A DNA stretch of 5,727 nucleotides from Desulfobacterales bacterium (GTDB lineage Bacteria; Desulfobacterota; Desulfobacteria; Desulfobacterales; C00003106). The first letter of the stretch is position 1. The number at the start of each line of letters is the position of its first letter. Below the pieces are notes generated by a model. It was not told the origin of the DNA and made no database searches. It worked only from the letters and a program-made list of their open reading frames with translations. The stretch spans positions 1 to 5,727 of the forward strand of contig JAUVFC010000125.1 in assembly GCA_030594505.1 (NCBI GenBank), written 5' to 3'. Positions 4,797 through 5,727 of the stretch are shown here, piece by piece. The position numbers and the translations under genes are program-made.

Positions 4797-5727
4797 TTTT
4801 CCCTCACTCCAATCATCTCGTAAACAGGGCCTTTCCCCTTTTTTGCATACCGTGTAGCCTTTGTGACGATCTCTTCAAACATGTCGGTAGTCACGTCGCG
4901 TCCTCCGAGGCCTGCGACAAATCCAAATACTTGAGGTCTCTCTGTTTGATCATATAGGGCTGATTTGACTTCCATGTATACCGGCCCGCCCTGCGATCCG
5001 TAGGATATAGCGCGATCAACAACTGCCAGCGTCTTTATCCCCTTGACCGCCCGCTGGAATTCCTGAAGCGGAAATGGTCTCCACAGCCGGAATCTCATCA
5101 GACCGACCGGAATCCCTTTATCCCGCATAGCGTCAACAGCAGTCATCGCTGTTTCGCTGATAGAACCCATAGTCATAAGGACGATTTCAGCCCCTTTTGT
5201 TTTATATGTCTCAATCGGTTTGTAGTGACGCCCGTAGAGTTTGCCGAACTCTTTCCACTCGTCGATGATGACTTTTTTCGAAGCGGTAATTGCTGTTTCA
5301 TACTGTTTCTTTGCCTCGGTATAGACAGCCGGCAGTCCTACGCCTCCCATGGTTACGGGATGCTTTGTGTCAAGCGTCAGTTTTGGTTTATATGGTTTGA
5401 GATATTTTTTTGCCTCAGCCTGTGTCATCATTTCTATCGGTTCGACCACATGGCTGAGCGTAAATCCATCCAGATTGACCATAACCGGAAGAAGTACATC
5501 GGCGTGCTCGGCAACTTTGAAGGCGTGCAGCGTAAGGTCGTACGCCTCCTGACCGTTTTCAGCAAAGGTTTGAATCCAGCAGCAATCCCGCTCAGACATA
5601 ACGTCGCTGTGATCATTCCAGATGCTTATAGGGCCGGACATGGACCGGTTTACCAGGGTCATCACGATCGGCATACGAAGCGCGGGCGCGATATACAGAA
5701 TCTCATGCATCAGAGCAAGTCCCTGAG
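4793..5727 (-). CDS. porA: Pyruvate:ferredoxin oxidoreductase, alpha subunit, 5' end cut off by window edge
   Basis: The visible 310 codons are the C-terminal part of a subunit usually near 390-400 residues long. The frame continues upstream of the Met at 5710 as Gln-Gly-Leu-Ala-Leu to the edge, and QGLALMHE is conserved family sequence, so that Met is internal, not the start. Seen: the end of the pyrimidine-binding domain with NRSMSGPISIWNDHSD, which contributes to pyruvate binding; then AENGQEAYD and LPVMVNLDGFTLSHVVEPIE; then a second domain carrying VLMTMGSISETA, LMRFRLWRPFP, VVDRAISYGSQGGPVY and the C-terminal FVAGLGGRDVT. It pairs with PorB to form the catalytic core. It ends in ATGA overlapping the porB start. 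In the common gene order the gamma and ferredoxin-like delta subunits lie upstream, i.e. beyond the right edge (inference). One local oddity is Cys-Cys in SERDCCWIQ, where relatives I recall have Ser/Thr-Gly. Confidence 0.94.
   Translation of the reverse strand, partial: QGLALMHEILYIAPALRMPIVMTLVNRSMSGPISIWNDHSDVMSERDCCWIQTFAENGQEAYDLTLHAFKVAEHADVLLPVMVNLDGFTLSHVVEPIEMMTQAEAKKYLKPYKPKLTLDTKHPVTMGGVGLPAVYTEAKKQYETAITASKKVIIDEWKEFGKLYGRHYKPIETYKTKGAEIVLMTMGSISETAMTAVDAMRDKGIPVGLMRFRLWRPFPLQEFQRAVKGIKTLAVVDRAISYGSQGGPVYMEVKSALYDQTERPQVFGFVAGLGGRDVTTDMFEEIVTKATRYAKKGKGPVYEMIGVREK

Noticed and set aside
4793..5710. The Met codon at 5708-5710 as the start of porA
   Set aside because: The frame remains open upstream to the window edge and the preceding residues QGLAL are conserved in the family, so this Met is internal and the gene is truncated.

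Overview
The window is a compact stretch of central carbon metabolism from an anaerobic bacterium, with every gene on the minus strand. Oxygen-sensitive ferredoxin-dependent chemistry (pyruvate:ferredoxin oxidoreductase), a Re-type citrate synthase-like enzyme and a biotin-dependent acyl-CoA carboxyltransferase together point to a strict anaerobe. A Desulfobacterota sulfate reducer or syntroph is my best guess; that is an inference from gene content and protein style, not a taxonomic marker.

Layout in the direction of transcription (right to left). The window opens inside porA (5' end cut off at the right edge), followed with an ATGA overlap by porB; this pair ends in a strong intrinsic terminator at about 3771-3811. 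After a 252-bp intergenic region rich in short degenerate repeats comes a second cluster: a 609-residue protein made of a Re-citrate synthase-type HMGL-like catalytic region fused to a C-terminal Cache/PDC-like sensor domain; three bases later a 160-residue biotin carboxyl carrier protein; then, after a 115-bp gap filled by an octamer-based imperfect palindrome, the acyl-CoA carboxyltransferase (propionyl-CoA carboxylase beta / methylmalonyl-CoA decarboxylase alpha type), which runs off the left edge without its C-terminus.

How the genes may work together (inference): PorAB interconverts pyruvate and acetyl-CoA with ferredoxin; the Re-citrate synthase-like enzyme would condense acetyl-CoA with oxaloacetate; the biotin carrier and carboxyltransferase interconvert propionyl-CoA and (S)-methylmalonyl-CoA, linking to succinate and so to oxaloacetate. 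The set thus sits around entry into, or reversal of, a citric acid cycle branch. No biotin carboxylase, decarboxylase membrane subunit or Por gamma/delta subunit is visible; they would have to lie outside.

The two most notable points are (1) the fusion of a cytosolic citrate synthase-like enzyme to a Cache-type ligand-binding domain, and (2) three unrelated intergenic arrays that share one architecture: about five tandem units of 7 or 8 bases with a fixed core and variable bases between. No RNA gene, CRISPR array, insertion sequence or transposase is visible.
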